Assembly: GCA_963855995.1 (NCBI GenBank)
Contig: OY979716.1
Span: 18,099,040 to 18,163,039, forward strand
Length of the DNA: 64,000 nucleotides
From: Muricea muricata
Taxonomy: Eukaryota; Cnidaria; Anthozoa; Malacalcyonacea; Plexauridae
Reading direction: 5' to 3'
The position numbers and the translations under genes are program-made. Positions 10,697-23,900 of this stretch are shown here, one piece after another. The notes below the pieces were generated by a model. The model had not been told where the DNA came from, searched no databases, and worked only from the letters and a program-made list of their open reading frames with translations. Position 1 is the first letter of the stretch. Each line of letters starts with the position of its first letter.

Positions 10697-12382
10697 GTGT
10701 GTGTGTGTGTTGGGGGGGGGGGGGGGGGTAACTAGCGTAAGCATAATTCATATCTATTCAGGGTTGCAATACCTGCGAGTTGGTTGAGAGTATATCCATT
10801 ATGATTTTGTGTTCACGTCTTTCTTCGATGCTGATTGAAATTTCTAAAGAGTAATGTCTATCTTAATTCCGGTCCAAATGATACAAATACTGTACGGTAC
10901 TACGGTTATTCAAGCCAGAAACAGTTGAGAAAAAATCATTATTTACAGTGTTTACAGTGGGAATGCCTGGAAATAGCTTAAGGGTAAGTCAATTGTGATT
11001 TGTGGTAAGCTATCAAATGTTTTTTCTTTAAACATAATCCCCTCTTGAACTCATATATCAATACACAATACATATATTACCTTTTTATCCCCCATATGTC
11101 CTTGAACGCAAGTTTTAGTTAAAAATTGCATATCTAATATGTACGGAAAATTTTAATAGGTTTTGATCAGTTCAAACAAAAGATTCACTGTGATAATCAC
11201 CAGGTGAATTTCCACGAAAGTCATTTCTACCTTGATACCATTGTCTTTTTTCTTCTTTTCATAACACTGTCTTTTATGGTACAGTCTTTTTTTCCATCTC
11301 TTCTTTGAATTTCTTTTTCATTATCTGGATTGATTCCTGTAGCTACAGGGATGCTGGACCTTCCTGTTCATTTTTCTAAATGTGTTTTAAAACAATGAAA
11401 AGAAAATTAGTGGGGTTTTTTAAGGTGTCCCTTGATTTTCACCGAATTTCAATTCACTCCAAATCAACAGACATAAGAAGTTGCCTGTATAAATGCATCT
11501 ATGCAGACATCCAGCAACATGGCTCACGTGACAGTTCCAAAAGAATGTTTTTCACACATGGTATTGTGTGTGAACTTTAACTTTCACGACAAATTGTTTA
11601 TTTAACAACTAGTCCCTGAAGTGTCCACTGGCCAGTGAGATAGGAAATCTTGACCAATCAGAATACAGGAAAATCGGAAAATCAATAATCTCCTGGAAAT
11701 TTGTACTACCGTAACATATTTATCTGTGAAACCAGTTTTAAACCACACTCAGGTAGATTACAATTTGCAACACAGAGGCAGATTAGCATTTTTATTGTTT
11801 CTTAGCATTCCCTTTCAAGCCACCTGTGACATCATTTAAGTAAGTGTGTTTCTGTTTGTTTCATGGGGGGGGGGGGGGGTTAGAAGGTCATTTGACCTAT
11901 GTCTACCTTAACAATTGCCTGAGTAAATTGCCTTGTGTAGCTTCAATGACAGAGCATTATTAAGATTAATAGCCTCCCATCTGCACAGAATCGGATTCAA
12001 CAGCCAAAACCTTTCAACCACACCAGGGGATCAACTGGTAGCCCATTGGGCAAATCTGCCCCTGAGCACAGAAACCACATTACAACCAAACTAAAGTTGA
12101 ATAATAAATATACAATGAAATTTAAAATTTTCTCACCACATTTGATTTTGGTTCAGGAAATGTGAAATTATTTCAGGTTGCTGGAACATAATACTTACTT
12201 TACAACAAATACAGGTATACTAAATGAGCATCCAGTATGTTTCAACTTGAACACATCACAGGTCTAGCCACCAAGATAAGTATTCATTTTTGTCAATGCA
12301 AACTCCATATTATATACCAACAATTTTCTATAATAGCCATAACAACAACTGAATTTCTTTGAGTTTTACAACTATAAAACAA

Positions 12383-12411
12383 ATGAATGAATGAATGAAT
12401 GAATGAATGAA
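12383..12411 (+). repeat. ATGA tetranucleotide microsatellite
   Basis: About seven uninterrupted copies of ATGA. Confidence 0.9.
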
Positions 12412-14924
12412 ACTTTATTTACCACACATATAAAAGTAGGCATAGTCAGTACTTAAACGTGGTAAGGCGATCTCTAGAAGCAAAAGCTTTTAAACAAATA
12501 ACCCGGTATATACGGAAATAACAAAACCTGCTCCAGAAATAATCCAAATAGACTAAGAAATTGTGTTTCAGGCATGGTCAACGTGAAATTTCCATGCAAG
12601 ATTCTCATTAACAACAGTATGAAAATTTCAAGTCCCCCAACTCTAGATCAAGTGAAGCTTTAGAAGTCCTATTTATATGACATTAAATTTCTTTGGCAAT
12701 TTAAACCTAAAGTCTATACCATTGGAAAAAATGCCATATGCCCAGCTATGTATGACATAAAAGTAATCCCTGAAAGGTACTATTGGATAATCATTTGTTA
12801 CTTCATCAAATTTTTCAATTGCCAATGTTAATAAAAACAGAAATCATGTGCCTTGACGTTAGCACAAAAGAAAAGATTGCTTCAATATGCCAACAAGTAG
12901 GAAACAGGTAAAACAATTTGTGAAGGAAGCTATATCAATCATTTCTGTCATTTGTAAAATAAATCAACCAGAAATTGAGAGCATATCACGAAGAACAACA
13001 TCTTTTTATACAGTAAGGTATCAACAAAATCCTTTTGTGATTTTTCAACTCACTTTACCAGCACAAATCACAAAATACTTATATATTAGCAAAATAAATG
13101 TTGGGTTATAATTACATGGGAATTTCATTCTATTTTCCAGGCGAGTAACTTCATCTGACAATATGTTGCAATGTCAAAAAATATCAATAGTCAAAAAAAG
13201 AAGTTGATCAACACTTCCATTGCAATCACAGCAAAAGTATGGAAAAGTGGCAATTCAGTCAACTCTCCCGGAAAAAAGTCAACGACTGCTTGTGACACCA
13301 GCGACAAATTGGCGACAAGTGTTCTAGTTGTGTAGGTCACAGACATACCTCTGGCATATGTGAAGGTGTGAATCGCCCAGTAAATATATATACAGGGATC
13401 AATAGGTACAACTTATGTGAGGTGCAAAAATTGATGAGAGTTCTAGTCTGCTGGGAGCAAATTGTTTCTTGTAATTGTATCATAGCTGCAAGTAAATATT
13501 ACTTCTTACCAGAGTGGTAAGTTTCTACTGCACAGCTTGTAAAGTTTGTACTTGCTTCTATATGTTTCCTATATTACATTTTGTAAATCCAGGTGCACAA
13601 GTTTTAAACTCACCAGTTTGGACTGCCTATACTACAACAAACTGACCAAGTTCTTCACAAAAAGGAAATCATCCACTTGACATGTGATCAGCCATACATG
13701 ACAATCAGTTCACATGCATTGTATGTAATCTGGGTATAGGGACAGAACTTAGGTTTTAAATGACTGTTTAATACATCTATGATATTAATACATTGCTGGT
13801 AAACAATAGCATAATAACAATCTAGCGTTCTAGTCACATACTCATAAACATTTTCACAGACAAAACAGTTTTATTTCAATGTGCTTATATCACTCATTTG
13901 CGTGCCTTGGAATAAAACATTCCTATTGTATCATGGCTAGCGCACAAGTCCACAAGACCATCACAGATATGCCTTACTTTATATCCTAAGTTACCTAAGT
14001 TATCAGCTGGGTATACAAGGGACACAACTGATATGTTGACCTCGCATCAAAACAGAAGATATAATATTATAAACAAACACTCGGTATGGTTTCCTACCTT
14101 CGGTTACGGTCTTTACGATCCCAAATATGTCTGTCTCGTGTGTTGTCGTTGCGTTGATTGTTCATATGACAACAACAGTTTGTCTTGGTGATTTCCCATA
14201 AACATCCGTGTAAATCATTTAATCTATGTGCAAGGACTTATGCGCAAGATCATACTCTTGTTTTATATTTACTCTTAAAACGCATTTCCAAACATCGGAT
14301 TGACTTGGATTCTTTCGTATACTTTGTTTGCCCTTGTTTGCCCTCAAAGTAAACCTTTCTGAAGCGCGTTCGTGTTCCGTGTTTCCACATTTGATGAATA
14401 ATTTTCTTGAACGGAAAGTCGAATTCCTTTTTTTAAAACAACAAGACGCCTGCTAAGGCGTTCACTCCGCCTGCCAAACGAAAATGGGCACAAGGCCTGG
14501 CAGGGCTGTAACTAGAGCGTTCATTGGGGGTGGGGTATATTCACTTATTTCTGTTCTGCCCAACTAATTCCTTTTTAAATCAATTATTATTAGGGCACCT
14601 TCCAAGGCATTTTAAGACGTTGCTAGCACATCTTATGTAATCACTAAGATAACCAAAAATCAATGTCTGAGTGACCTGCCAGGCGCTCTGTCCAGAGTCC
14701 TAGTAGGATTGCAGTTTTTAGAATTTAATTTAAATTAAAGACTTTCATAGTACATATGTTAAACAAGATTCTTTTGTCATAATACCACCAACATATAGCT
14801 GTTTTATTTTGCAAGTAAAGAAAATTTTACTAAAAGTGTATACAATACATCAATCTATTAAATCCATCAATTTATTAAATCTATTTTGTAGCACACTGCC
14901 TGAAGTCTCCATGATATAATTTGT

Positions 14925-15460
14925 TGGGAAAATGTTGGCTAGCCTTTTGATATATTGACAAGCTTTGAATTAGATATTTGATGTGTTGATAAGGTGTCAG
15001 GTAAATGTTTGGCATGTTTATAAAATGTTGGTAAGGATTTTGACTAGTTGACAAGTTTTCGACCAGACTTTTGACATGTTGATAAGATCTGAGTTAGTCT
15101 TTTGATATGTGGACAAACTTTGAAATGGACTTTTGACATGTTGATATGCTCCTAGTTAGACTTTTGGCATGTTGACAAGATGTCAGTTAGGCTTTTCGCT
15201 TGTTGACAAGATGTCAGTTAGGCTTTTGGCTTGGTGACAAGATGTCGGTTAGGCTTTTGGCTTGTTGACAAGATGTCGGTAAGGCTTTTGGCTTGTTGAC
15301 AAGATGTCGGTTAGACTTTGATCTGTACATGCCCACAAGTTGTCAGTTAGACTTTTGACATGCTGACAAAGTATTTACTTCGAGAAAGCTTCAGGTGTCA
15401 GTTAAAACATTGGTATATAGGCAGGGTGTCTGATAAAGTTTTGGCAAATTGAGAAAGTGC
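14925..15460 (+). repeat. 31-bp minisatellite
   Basis: Tandem imperfect copies of a unit of about 31 bases built on TTGTTGACAAGATGTCGGTT followed by AGGCTTTTGGC. The copies between 15170 and 15320 are nearly identical. Those at the edges (14925-15150, 15320-15460) diverge and vary in length. No protein-coding sense is apparent. Confidence 0.85.
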
Positions 15461-17106
15461 CAGTTGAAATTTTACTAAATTTAAGTTAGAATTTAAGTTA
15501 AATTTTGTTCCTTTTTTTATTTTGCATTTTTGAGTTTTTTTCTTGCTATATTAATAATTATAGCAACAATCTTTGCAGTAATCGACTTAAAAGTATTTCT
15601 GTGATCTGTATTTTCTGTGATATCCAATTTGAAATCCTTTCTCTGAGTCAACTATTCAACAATAAACATGTCAATTTTTTTATAAAGAAAGTTATTATAA
15701 ATACTATAGATAAAGACTAAAATGCCGCACTCAGCTATGACTGTTGACGTTCTAACAAAGCAAGCATTAAAATCGCTCATAAAAACAACAAAAATTAAAA
15801 AAATTACTAAGCTATTCTTAAGCTATTAAGTTTGAAGTCTGAAGTATCCACGATATAATTTGTTGGGAAGTTTAGACTAACATAATATTATGTATTTCTG
15901 GAATTGGAATGTAAAATGTCTCTTACCTTTTATAATTACATGAGATCCCACAAGCAAATAAATCATTTTGCACGAAATATTAGCATCTCAACATAGGTAG
16001 AAATAGAAAACCAAGGAAAGCAATCACAACGTGTTTAGAATTAGGAACACATTTCCTAGACTCATTCCTTAATCATGGAATGATGGAGTCTATCAGAATT
16101 TGCCGTTTTAAAACATTTCTGGAGCAATGTTTTGATAAAGAACCCTCCTGTCCCTTTTTGTTAACTATTACATGTTAAAAAAGTGTTTTGTATATAGATA
16201 TTTCAGTAGAATTTGCGTTTGATTCTTGTGTAGAAATTTCTAAATTTCCTTAAAAGTAGGAATAAACCAGAAAATGACGGAAACACACTCTCAAAACTTC
16301 ACCGCGACACATCGCTGGAATTTGTCGTTTTAAAACATTTTGCATGAGAATCTTTGCACGTAAAACCTTCTTGGGGTTTAGATGTTCTAGCATGCATGTT
16401 AAAATACGTGTTTTGTTGACACATTTCGCTAGAAATTGAGTTTAAACGCCGTGTTTAGGTCGGCTCATGCGGCTTGTGCCAGCGGTATCACCCATGAGCG
16501 CTGCACCGACTTCTGACACCGAAAAAAAATAAAAAAAAAAAAAACAGAAACGGGGGCAATTAAAAACTCCGCCTCGCCTACGGCAGGCGGAGTAATTATT
16601 TATTGACTTACTGGGGGTGAAATTACAGTTGAAATTATAGCGTGGGGCTAACAGAACTTTCTAATGTTTATTTAAAAGTTTTGCCTTGGCGTATGCTGAA
16701 AATTCATTGCTGAATACAGATTACTTTAAATAAACTATCCATTGCTGGGTAGACCGATAGTGGGTCTAAGTGGGATAGAGATTGCAGCTTAAATACAAGC
16801 ATATTTTTATTGAAGACAACAACTTGGAATAATTTGTGGTCCCAGGAGTATTCGGATAGCTTTCATTTCATAGAAGGCCCAATTTTTGATGCGAAGTGTT
16901 TCACCTCAAAACTCAGAGCAGAAACTTAATAAAATTGGCTTCAACACCCCCACCCCCCCCCCCCCCTCCACCCCCGACGTATGGTTCCAGTTTACTTGCA
17001 GTTCAATGCTTGTGTTTCGTTTGATCAAAGATGAAAAATAAAAGGTAACTCGATCCATAATTCAGCTAATAATATATTTGTGATAAGATATAGTAAATAC
17101 ATGTAC
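15461..17106. other. No gene seen (1.6 kb)
   Basis: AT-rich DNA with an A-rich run at 16527-16545, a short GC hairpin (CTCCGCCT...AGGCGGAG) at about 16568-16592 and a C-run at 16947-16975. No supported reading frame. Confidence 0.5.
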
Positions 17107-17425
17107 ACATTTTTTCGACACTTTTTATGCTCGCACTTTTAAGAGTTCGTTGACATTCTTGAAGAATTATACATTACTTTCTTCTTGTACCAAAACATCC
17201 AAAGTCCACAACAAAGAACTGCTGATCAAAATAGTGTGCTTTCAAGTAAACTGACACTAATTATACAGCCTATGTATGATGTGATTACACGTGACGTCGT
17301 GGTTTGGAGCTTGTTAGGGAACAGAAACTTACAACTAATCTGAATTAACAGAATTATCACATACATGTTGCAATGTTTGGAAACGAAATTATAGTAATTG
17401 TGCCCGGGAATACACAAATACAGTA
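17107..17425 (+). repeat. Local duplicated segment P, copy 1
   Basis: About 320 bp closely similar to 31678-31985 (for example GAAGAATTATACATTACTTT and CTGACACTAATTATACAG in both). Here P lies immediately upstream of segment Q. In the second copy it lies downstream of Q, the pattern expected from a tandem duplication with Q and P in one unit. Confidence 0.8.
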
Positions 17426-17515
17426 GTATAATCCCCATATGCGCGAAAAGTATTGTAACCTAATATTATCTATTAAAAATAATTGAACATATGCGTACGA
17501 CAATTATTTTTATTT

Positions 17516-17953
17516 AACTCAAGACCTCAGCGCAAGGCCAGACCTCAGCACAATTCAATACTTCAGCGCAACTCAAGATCTCAGCGCAATTCAATGCCTA
17601 AGCACAATTCAAGGCCTGAGGACAATTCAAGACTTCAGCGCAACTCAAGATCTCAGCGCAATTCAAGGCCTAAACACAATTCAAGGCCTAAGGACAATTC
17701 AAGATCTCAGCACAATTCAAGGCCTAAGGACAATTCAAGACTTCAGCGCAACTCAATATCTCAGCACAATTCAAGGCCTAAGGACAATTCAATACTGCAG
17801 CGCAACTCAAGACTTCAGCGCAATTCAAGGCCTAAGGACAATTCAATACTGCAGCGCAACTCAAGACTTCAGCGCAATTCAAGGCCTAAGGATAATTCAA
17901 GACATCAGCGCAACTCAAGACTTCAGCGCAATTCAAGATCTCAACGCAATTGA
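17516..17953 (+). repeat. 18-bp minisatellite (N-S-R-x-x-x reading)
   Basis: About 24 imperfect copies of an 18-bp unit of the type CAGCGCAACTCAAGACTT or CTAAGGACAATTCAAGGC. One frame stays open for 156 codons and reads as a hexapeptide repeat (RPKDNS, LQRNSR). A shorter array lies at the equivalent place in the other copy (29790-30014). Because the openness can be a by-product of a stop-free unit whose length is a multiple of three, I treat it as a minisatellite rather than a gene. Confidence 0.75.
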
Positions 17954-18658
17954 ATGCCTGATCGCAACTCAAGACCTAGTCGTTTTTCTTCCTAAGGTCT
18001 TTAATGCCTTTAAAGTTTGTGTGTGAGAAAAAAAAGATGATAAATATTTAAACAGGAGAATTGGTTTTAAAAAGTGCAGATCGTATCGATGCTCTCAACA
18101 CAATGATAAATTTTATTAGTAAGGAAACAGCTCAAAAATTGAATTGAACCTTATTTTCCCTATTGTATCACTGTTTGGCACTCTTGTTTTTTCTCGATTA
18201 ACTCAAATGAAAGCATTATCTACAAATCTGTTAAAGAAAAAAAGACAACCCTTACATTTAATACTCTCAACAACAAAGTTCATCTTCAAAAGGTGTTTTT
18301 TCATAACGAGAGTTCTTATAATCTTAGAGATTCTCGTCGTAAACTATCTGTTAAAAAAACGCTCCGAACGTTCTTTTAGTTAGAGGAGAGCTTCTTTCTG
18401 GAATAGTTTTCCAGAATCTTTCATCAGCTTTGTAAGCTCTTACTTTGTATTTAAGAAAGGTTTAGAAAGCTTCTTAGCTAACAATCGATCTGGCTCCCTA
18501 AAAACCTTCTATGGTCAAAATTTTACGCACGCCTGCAGCCTAGTAAAAACGCTTTTTTACTAGCCAATTATAAAATCTGTTCGCCGCCAATTGCTTCACC
18601 TTGAGCTGTTCTTTCAAGTGTAAAGAGCCAGGTAAAATTAGTGAGGGATTTTCTAACA

Positions 18659-18810
18659 ATGGGGTACAGCTTTCCCATTGTTGTGGACGAGAGTCCAAGC
18701 CTGCCAAGCAGAAACGAAAATCGAAACAGTCGGAAAAGGAAATTGCTCTGTTTGAGGAACCCAAGGTCGACTCTTACATAGGATTGTCTTTGGCAGAGAC
18801 ACTCGAGGAT
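18659..18810 (+). pseudogene. Duplicated exon 1 of the 14-exon gene, copy 1 (frameshifted)
   Basis: Matches the first exon at 20959-21099, with the same CCGRESKPAK core, the same Lys/Arg stretch and a conserved GTAAGTGATG donor after the LED codons. The ATG at 18659 is present, but one base is missing just after it, so the ATG frame no longer reads into the CCGRESKPAK frame. It also carries the 12-bp longer version of the 3' part (GLSLAE) shared with the copy at 30709. No downstream exons of this copy are visible before the next first exon at 20959. Confidence 0.75.
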
Positions 18811-19010
18811 GTAAGTGATGTGTGTAGACGTTTTTGTCGGCTTGTCTGGGTCGCCACCAACCTATACTAACAGGCCTTGTGAGTGGTTGGTTAAAACAAT
18901 AAGACAATTAACTATAGAAATTGGTTTGTAAAGAACGAACTGATCACAAACAATGATGAGTTTTGTTTTTAAGGTCAAACCACAAAAGTTCTTGTATCGT
19001 TATAAGATGC

Positions 19011-20179
19011 GTATTCATGTGTATTCATGGGAAAATATGTAAAAAGCTAGGAAAAATTGTAGGATAAGTGTTTTTAAATATTTTCAATTTTCATTTCTGA
19101 AAAAACTAATATTTCCGTACATTTTCACCATTTCCAATTTTTTACATTCCTCGAGTATTCTCTGATGTTCTTCTGCATCATAACCGACCCACCTTCGATA
19201 CAGCTAATAAAATATATCATTATATAAAGTACAGAGCTTTATAAAGATTTCGGGCACTGATAAAACTGATAATCTCACATGTGAGATACGATTACTTCAC
19301 CAATCATAGCTTCTGGACATTTTACATAGGTGGAAAACCTGTAGTTTATATAATAAACAGAAAAATACATGGGTGTTTGAAGATACCAGATTTATTTCTC
19401 GTGTTGAACATGATATTTCTCACTCGTTCGCTGCGCTCACTCGTGAGATATCATGTTCAACACTCGAAATAAATCTGGTTTTCCGCGCACCATGAATTAT
19501 TCTCTATTTAATTTCAGTAAAAAGCAAACGTCCTCCTTTACTTCTACATCTTGTAACTCTGAATGCTACAGGGGTACACCTCTTTTTTGTCTAAATATCC
19601 TTCGTAAAGTGTGGAGCCTGAGTACTGTACCTACCTCTCTTCCCATTGTAGTCGAAGTTAACTTCTGTGGAAGATATTTATCCAGCTTAATATCTTCCCC
19701 CGCGACCTTCGCACCAACAATGGAAAGGACGCTGAAACAAATTTTGAATACCAGTTCAAATTTGTGGAAACCAGGTAAATTTATCATTCCACAGCATGGC
19801 ACTGACATTTATTATAAATAATAAAAATCAGAGCTTTTGGATAAAAAAACATTGCAATAACATAAATTCTCCTTAAAGTTTCAACGAAACTGATGTTCAC
19901 TATGTTTCATACGTCAAAGCAGTCTTTCTTTTTATGAGTCAAAGCTCTACAGTTCTCACATGCTCCTTTATTAATTTAGAGTATTTTATGTATCACAGAC
20001 GCCTAGTAACACAACAAAAGAACTAACAAAATTCACCAACGCCAATGAACTCTCTGTTATTTTGCCGAAACCTCCTACATACACGTCGAAAAAGAGCGAC
20101 TTTGTACAAAACAAAAGTGGAAAAGCAAATAAAATGGTACCTCGTTTGTGCCCCGTTTATACGATGCATCTATTTTACC
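19011..20179. other. Spacer between exon-1 copies 1 and 2
   Basis: Contains the foldback element at 19385-19479, followed by a stretch (19490-19821) open on both strands for 80-120 codons without a recognisable domain. Nothing else supported. Confidence 0.5.
19385..19479. repeat. Foldback (hairpin) element
   Basis: A 95-bp nearly perfect inverted repeat: arms of about 38 bases beginning ACCAGATTTATTTC and ending GAAATAAATCTGGT, with a loop of about 17 bases (TCGTTCGCTGCGCTCAC). MITE-like foldback. Confidence 0.85.
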
Positions 20180-20958
20180 AAATTGTTTTTGTTTTTCTTC
20201 CTGAAGTCTTTGATGCTTTAGAGTTGGTATGTGAGCAAAACATGATTAATATTTAACAACAGTTCAAAAACTCAGTGGAACCTTACTTTTCCTATTGTAC
20301 TCTGTTTGGCCTGGGAACTACAGTAAATAAAAATTATTGTATTCTCCCTTGTTCCTTTCCTGATGAACTCAAACGGAAAATTGGAAAACATTAGTTACAA
20401 ATCATTTAAAGAAAAAAAAACAACCCTCATTTTTAATACTCAACAACGATCATCTTCAAAAGATGTTTTCTCCCAACGAGAGTTCTTATAATCTTGGAGA
20501 CTCTCATTGTAAACGATTTGTTTTAAGAACCCCGCAACGTTCTTCTAGTTATAGAGTGGAGTCTCTTTATAGCATAGTTTTTCACAATCTCACAGCTTCG
20601 TAAGCTCTTACTATGTATTATGTAAGCTCTTACTATGTATTATGTTTTAAGCTCTTCGTAAGCTTCGTAAGCTCTTACTATGTATTATGTCTTACTATGT
20701 ATTATAAGAAAGGTTTAGAAAGCTTCTTAGCTAATAATTAATCTGACTCCCTAAAAACCTTCCATGATCAAAATTTTACGCACGCATGCAGCCTGGTAAA
20801 TGCGCATGCTTTTTAATTATCCAATTATATCTGTTATCAAAACTGTTCGTCACTAATTGTTTCAAACTTCGAGCTGTTCTTTCACAGTATAAGGACGTAA
20901 AAATTAGCGAAAGATTGAGGCTTGTATAAATTTTCTTTTTAATTTTTGTTTTCTAATA
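20180..20958 (+). promoter_or_regulatory. Conserved 5' flank of the 14-exon gene (segment Q, copy 2)
   Basis: The flank is shared with the other two exon-1 copies. Near its end all three keep a CCAATTAT motif (20821-20828 here) and, about 60 bases later, a GAGCTGTTCTTTCA element (20871-20884), followed by a TATAAGGA-like sequence at about 20890. Copy-specific expansion: TAAGCTCTTACTATGTATTATG is partly repeated three to four times at 20597-20705. Conservation across copies, and its position 60-140 bp before the ATG, suggest a core promoter. This is inferred, not shown. Confidence 0.45.
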
Positions 20959-23900
20959 ATGGGGAACACGCTTTCTCGTTGTTGTGGACGAGAGTCCAAG
21001 CCTGCGAAGCGGAAACAAAAATCTAAACAGACGGAAGAGGAAATCGCCCTGTTGGAGCAATTCAAGGTGGATTTCTTCATGGCAGAGACAGCCGAGGATG
21101 TAAGTAATGTTTGTACACGTTTTTGTCCGCTTATCTGCGTCGCCACTAACCTTTTCTAACAGGCTTTGTCAGTGGTTGGTTATATATAACAATAAAAGAC
21201 AACTAACTATAGAAATTGGTTTTCTACATAGCGAATCCCAACCAATAATGAGTTTTCTTTCGTCCAATCACAAAGCCTGGTCATTTTTAAGTTTGTATTT
21301 ACGCGCTGCTATTAATTGTATCAGATTGTGGTGTGAGGTAAGTGCCCTCCCCCCCTAACGGACCGTGCTCTCCTCTCCTGGTGTAATGTACATGTTGAAC
21401 ATATCAGAACTATAACTACGATAGTACTTACAGTGTATAAAATATATTACGCAGTGGAATGTTCATAAATTTCAGGGTGGTCGAGCGGCTTTTGTTCTGT
21501 TTTTTGATGTCGCAACAGAGATCGAACCAAAAAGATTTTGCTCAGGGCAAGCTTTTGCCAGAGAACTGAAAGTGCTAATAATTTAGGAATCTCGGTTTAC
21601 TGAGCATGTGTTAAAGCCGGAGCCACGTACTAAATTTGAGACAGATTGATGTTGATGAAGAATACTTTCGATATCATGCAGACATTTTTATGGGCTTATG
21701 CTTTAGGGGAATTGTATAAATGTTGCTTTATATTAAAGACTGCAGATTTAGATTGTGCCATAAAAACACTTTAAGGAATTGTAAATGAGAAAGGACAGTC
21801 CTTCGGCATGGCTGTTGTTCACTGAAATTTTATTGAGAGCGAGCGCGTGCGCAGAACTCTGAAGATCTGTTTGACTATTGTGAGGTCAATCCAGCGTGCG
21901 CGTGATTTGACGTTTTCAAATTAGAATAAATTACTGTGGACGCCGCTGATCACGAATTTCTACATAGGATATTTTACAAAGCATCGCGTTCGCGACAATA
22001 ACATAATATAAAAAATAAAGAAGCTACAAGAAAAATTCGCGCTCGATTCAGTGACTGGAGTTACAAAGTATAACGCACTGACGCATTTTACAACATGGAC
22101 GACCACCGGAAGTTAATCGAGCCGTTGTGTCCTGTTCCTGTTATTTTGGGGCGATTTTCTACTTGTAACGAAGCGAAAACTGAATCTCCTTAAAGGCTGA
22201 GGCATAAATAACAAATAAATGAGAAAATCTGCACGGCTTTATTTTAAGTACGCAACACGAGACAACACAAATCAACGCAACACAAACCAACGCAACACAA
22301 ACCAACGCAAGACAAGACATGAAGACAAAACAAGATAACACAACACAACACAACACAACAGAACACAACACAACACAACACAACACAACACAACACAACA
22401 CAACACAACACAACACAACACAACACAACACAACACAACACAACACAACACAACACAACACAACACAACACAACACAACACAACACAGCACAGCACAGCA
22501 CAGCACAGCACAGCACAGCACAGCACAGCACAGCACAGCACAGCACAGCACAGCACAGCACAGCACAGCACAGCACAGCACAGCACAGCACAGCACAGCA
22601 CAGCACAGCACAGCACAGCACAGCACAGCACAGCACAGCACAGCACAGCACAGCACAGCACAGCACAGCACAGCACAGCACAGCACAGCACAGCACAGCA
22701 CAGCACAGCACAGCACAGCACAGCACAGCACAGCACAGCACAGCACAGCACAGCACAACACAACACAACAAAACACTACACAACACAATACAATACAACA
22801 CAACACAACACAATACAATACAATGCAATACAATACAATAAAGGAGGCTTCCACGATCAAAATAGAAAGAAAAAGCCTTTAAACTGCAAATTTTGAAAAT
22901 TGTTCAATATATTAATTGATGATATTATGAAAATATCATGACTGTACGCTGATGTTTCTATGGTTACTATGAGTGCATGTTTATATCCACAGTTGCCAAT
23001 CTAAAATATGCTTGGCCACAGGGAAATCGAACCAACGACAGATTGGTTATGCCGAGTATTGTTGGTTTGATTCCTGCAGCGAGCAGGCATATTTTCTAGC
23101 TTGTCTGTTGTGGGCATAAATTCAGAGAAACACTACAAGCAACTTCGGGCTACTTTACTAACAGGTTCCTCAGACCGTCGAGGATGTGCCTCCACCTTCC
23201 AGTGCTGTTCCAGTAAAGATCGAAATGGAGTCCGACGAGGTAAGCTTTGATGTGTTTATCCTGTATACACGTGTTTTTTTATGTGTACTACTTTCAAAAT
23301 ATAAAACACAAAGCAATTGACAATTATGCAGACAAGAAGACACGAGAAGTTGCGTGGGAACATGAAGTGCCAGCGCTTCTACACAATTTCGAGTTTCTTA
23401 TGCACTCGTTCCCCAAAGTGTTTCTGTATTAAAAAATTAAAAAATTCAACAGGAACACGAAAAATGTCTTTTATTTGCCTTTTGAAAACAATAAAGGTAT
23501 GTGCATTGATTTTAGTTACATTCATTTAAATATTCTTGAAAATTTTTACCTTGTTCATCGAGAAATAATTAAATAACTCCACCATTTTTAACAATCCTTT
23601 TTTCAAAAATAAAATTTCCTTCACTTGTCAATCTCGAGATGAAATTCAGTAAGAACGTCTTTCTTGGGTACTTATTCTAAGGATTTCCCTTTTGTTGTAT
23701 ATAGTGCATTAGTAGTAAATACTTTTCCTCATTTTTGGCAAATGTAAATTTGTCATCCTGATGTTTTTATACGAAAGCAGCTATTTTGTATTTTTGTCTT
23801 CCAAAATTCCGCCTCGCGGGGAAATGTCTCGTGTTTGTACTTTCCAGCTTTTTATCAATCAGCGCCAATGTTTTCAAAAGAAAGCTAGAGAGATTCATAC

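Larger units (their letters stand above)
8241..14924. other. No convincing gene (6.7 kb)
   Basis: Only short isolated reading frames occur, none with recognisable domains. Contents noted are a GT run followed by a poly-G run at 10696-10728, a poly-G run at 11865-11879, an ATGA tetranucleotide microsatellite at about 12383-12411, and a tRNA-like fragment at 10632-10696. Candidate splice signals are present, but I could not link any in a continuous frame. Confidence 0.5.
17430..19010 (+). repeat. Local duplicated segment Q, copy 1 (promoter plus exon 1 unit)
   Basis: Homologous to 29515-31060 and, over its right two thirds, to 20180-21260. It starts with CCCCATATGCGCGAAAAGTA, equivalent to the last codons of the 14-exon gene (29517-29536). 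It continues through a hexapeptide-coding minisatellite and a conserved 5' flank, and ends after a decayed first exon. This places the tail of one gene unit directly before the head of the next and argues for tandem duplication of the gene locus. Confidence 0.75.

Noticed and set aside
16568..16592. GC hairpin considered as a transcription terminator
   Set aside because: The window is eukaryotic; intrinsic terminators are not expected, and no gene ends here.
19453..19821. 122-codon plus-strand frame beside a foldback element
   Set aside because: It begins inside the foldback, has no domain, and the opposite strand is also open. Coding strand and reality undecided.
21476..21535. tRNA-like sequence (TGGTCGAGCGG then GATCGAACC)
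   Set aside because: The A and B box-like motifs fit loosely, but the cloverleaf stems do not pair; at most a SINE trace.
22159..22882. Long reading frames on both strands (Cys/Val/Leu-rich and Thr/Gln/His-rich)
   Set aside because: They are translations of the CACAA/CACAG pentamer satellite, which cannot form stops. Not genes.
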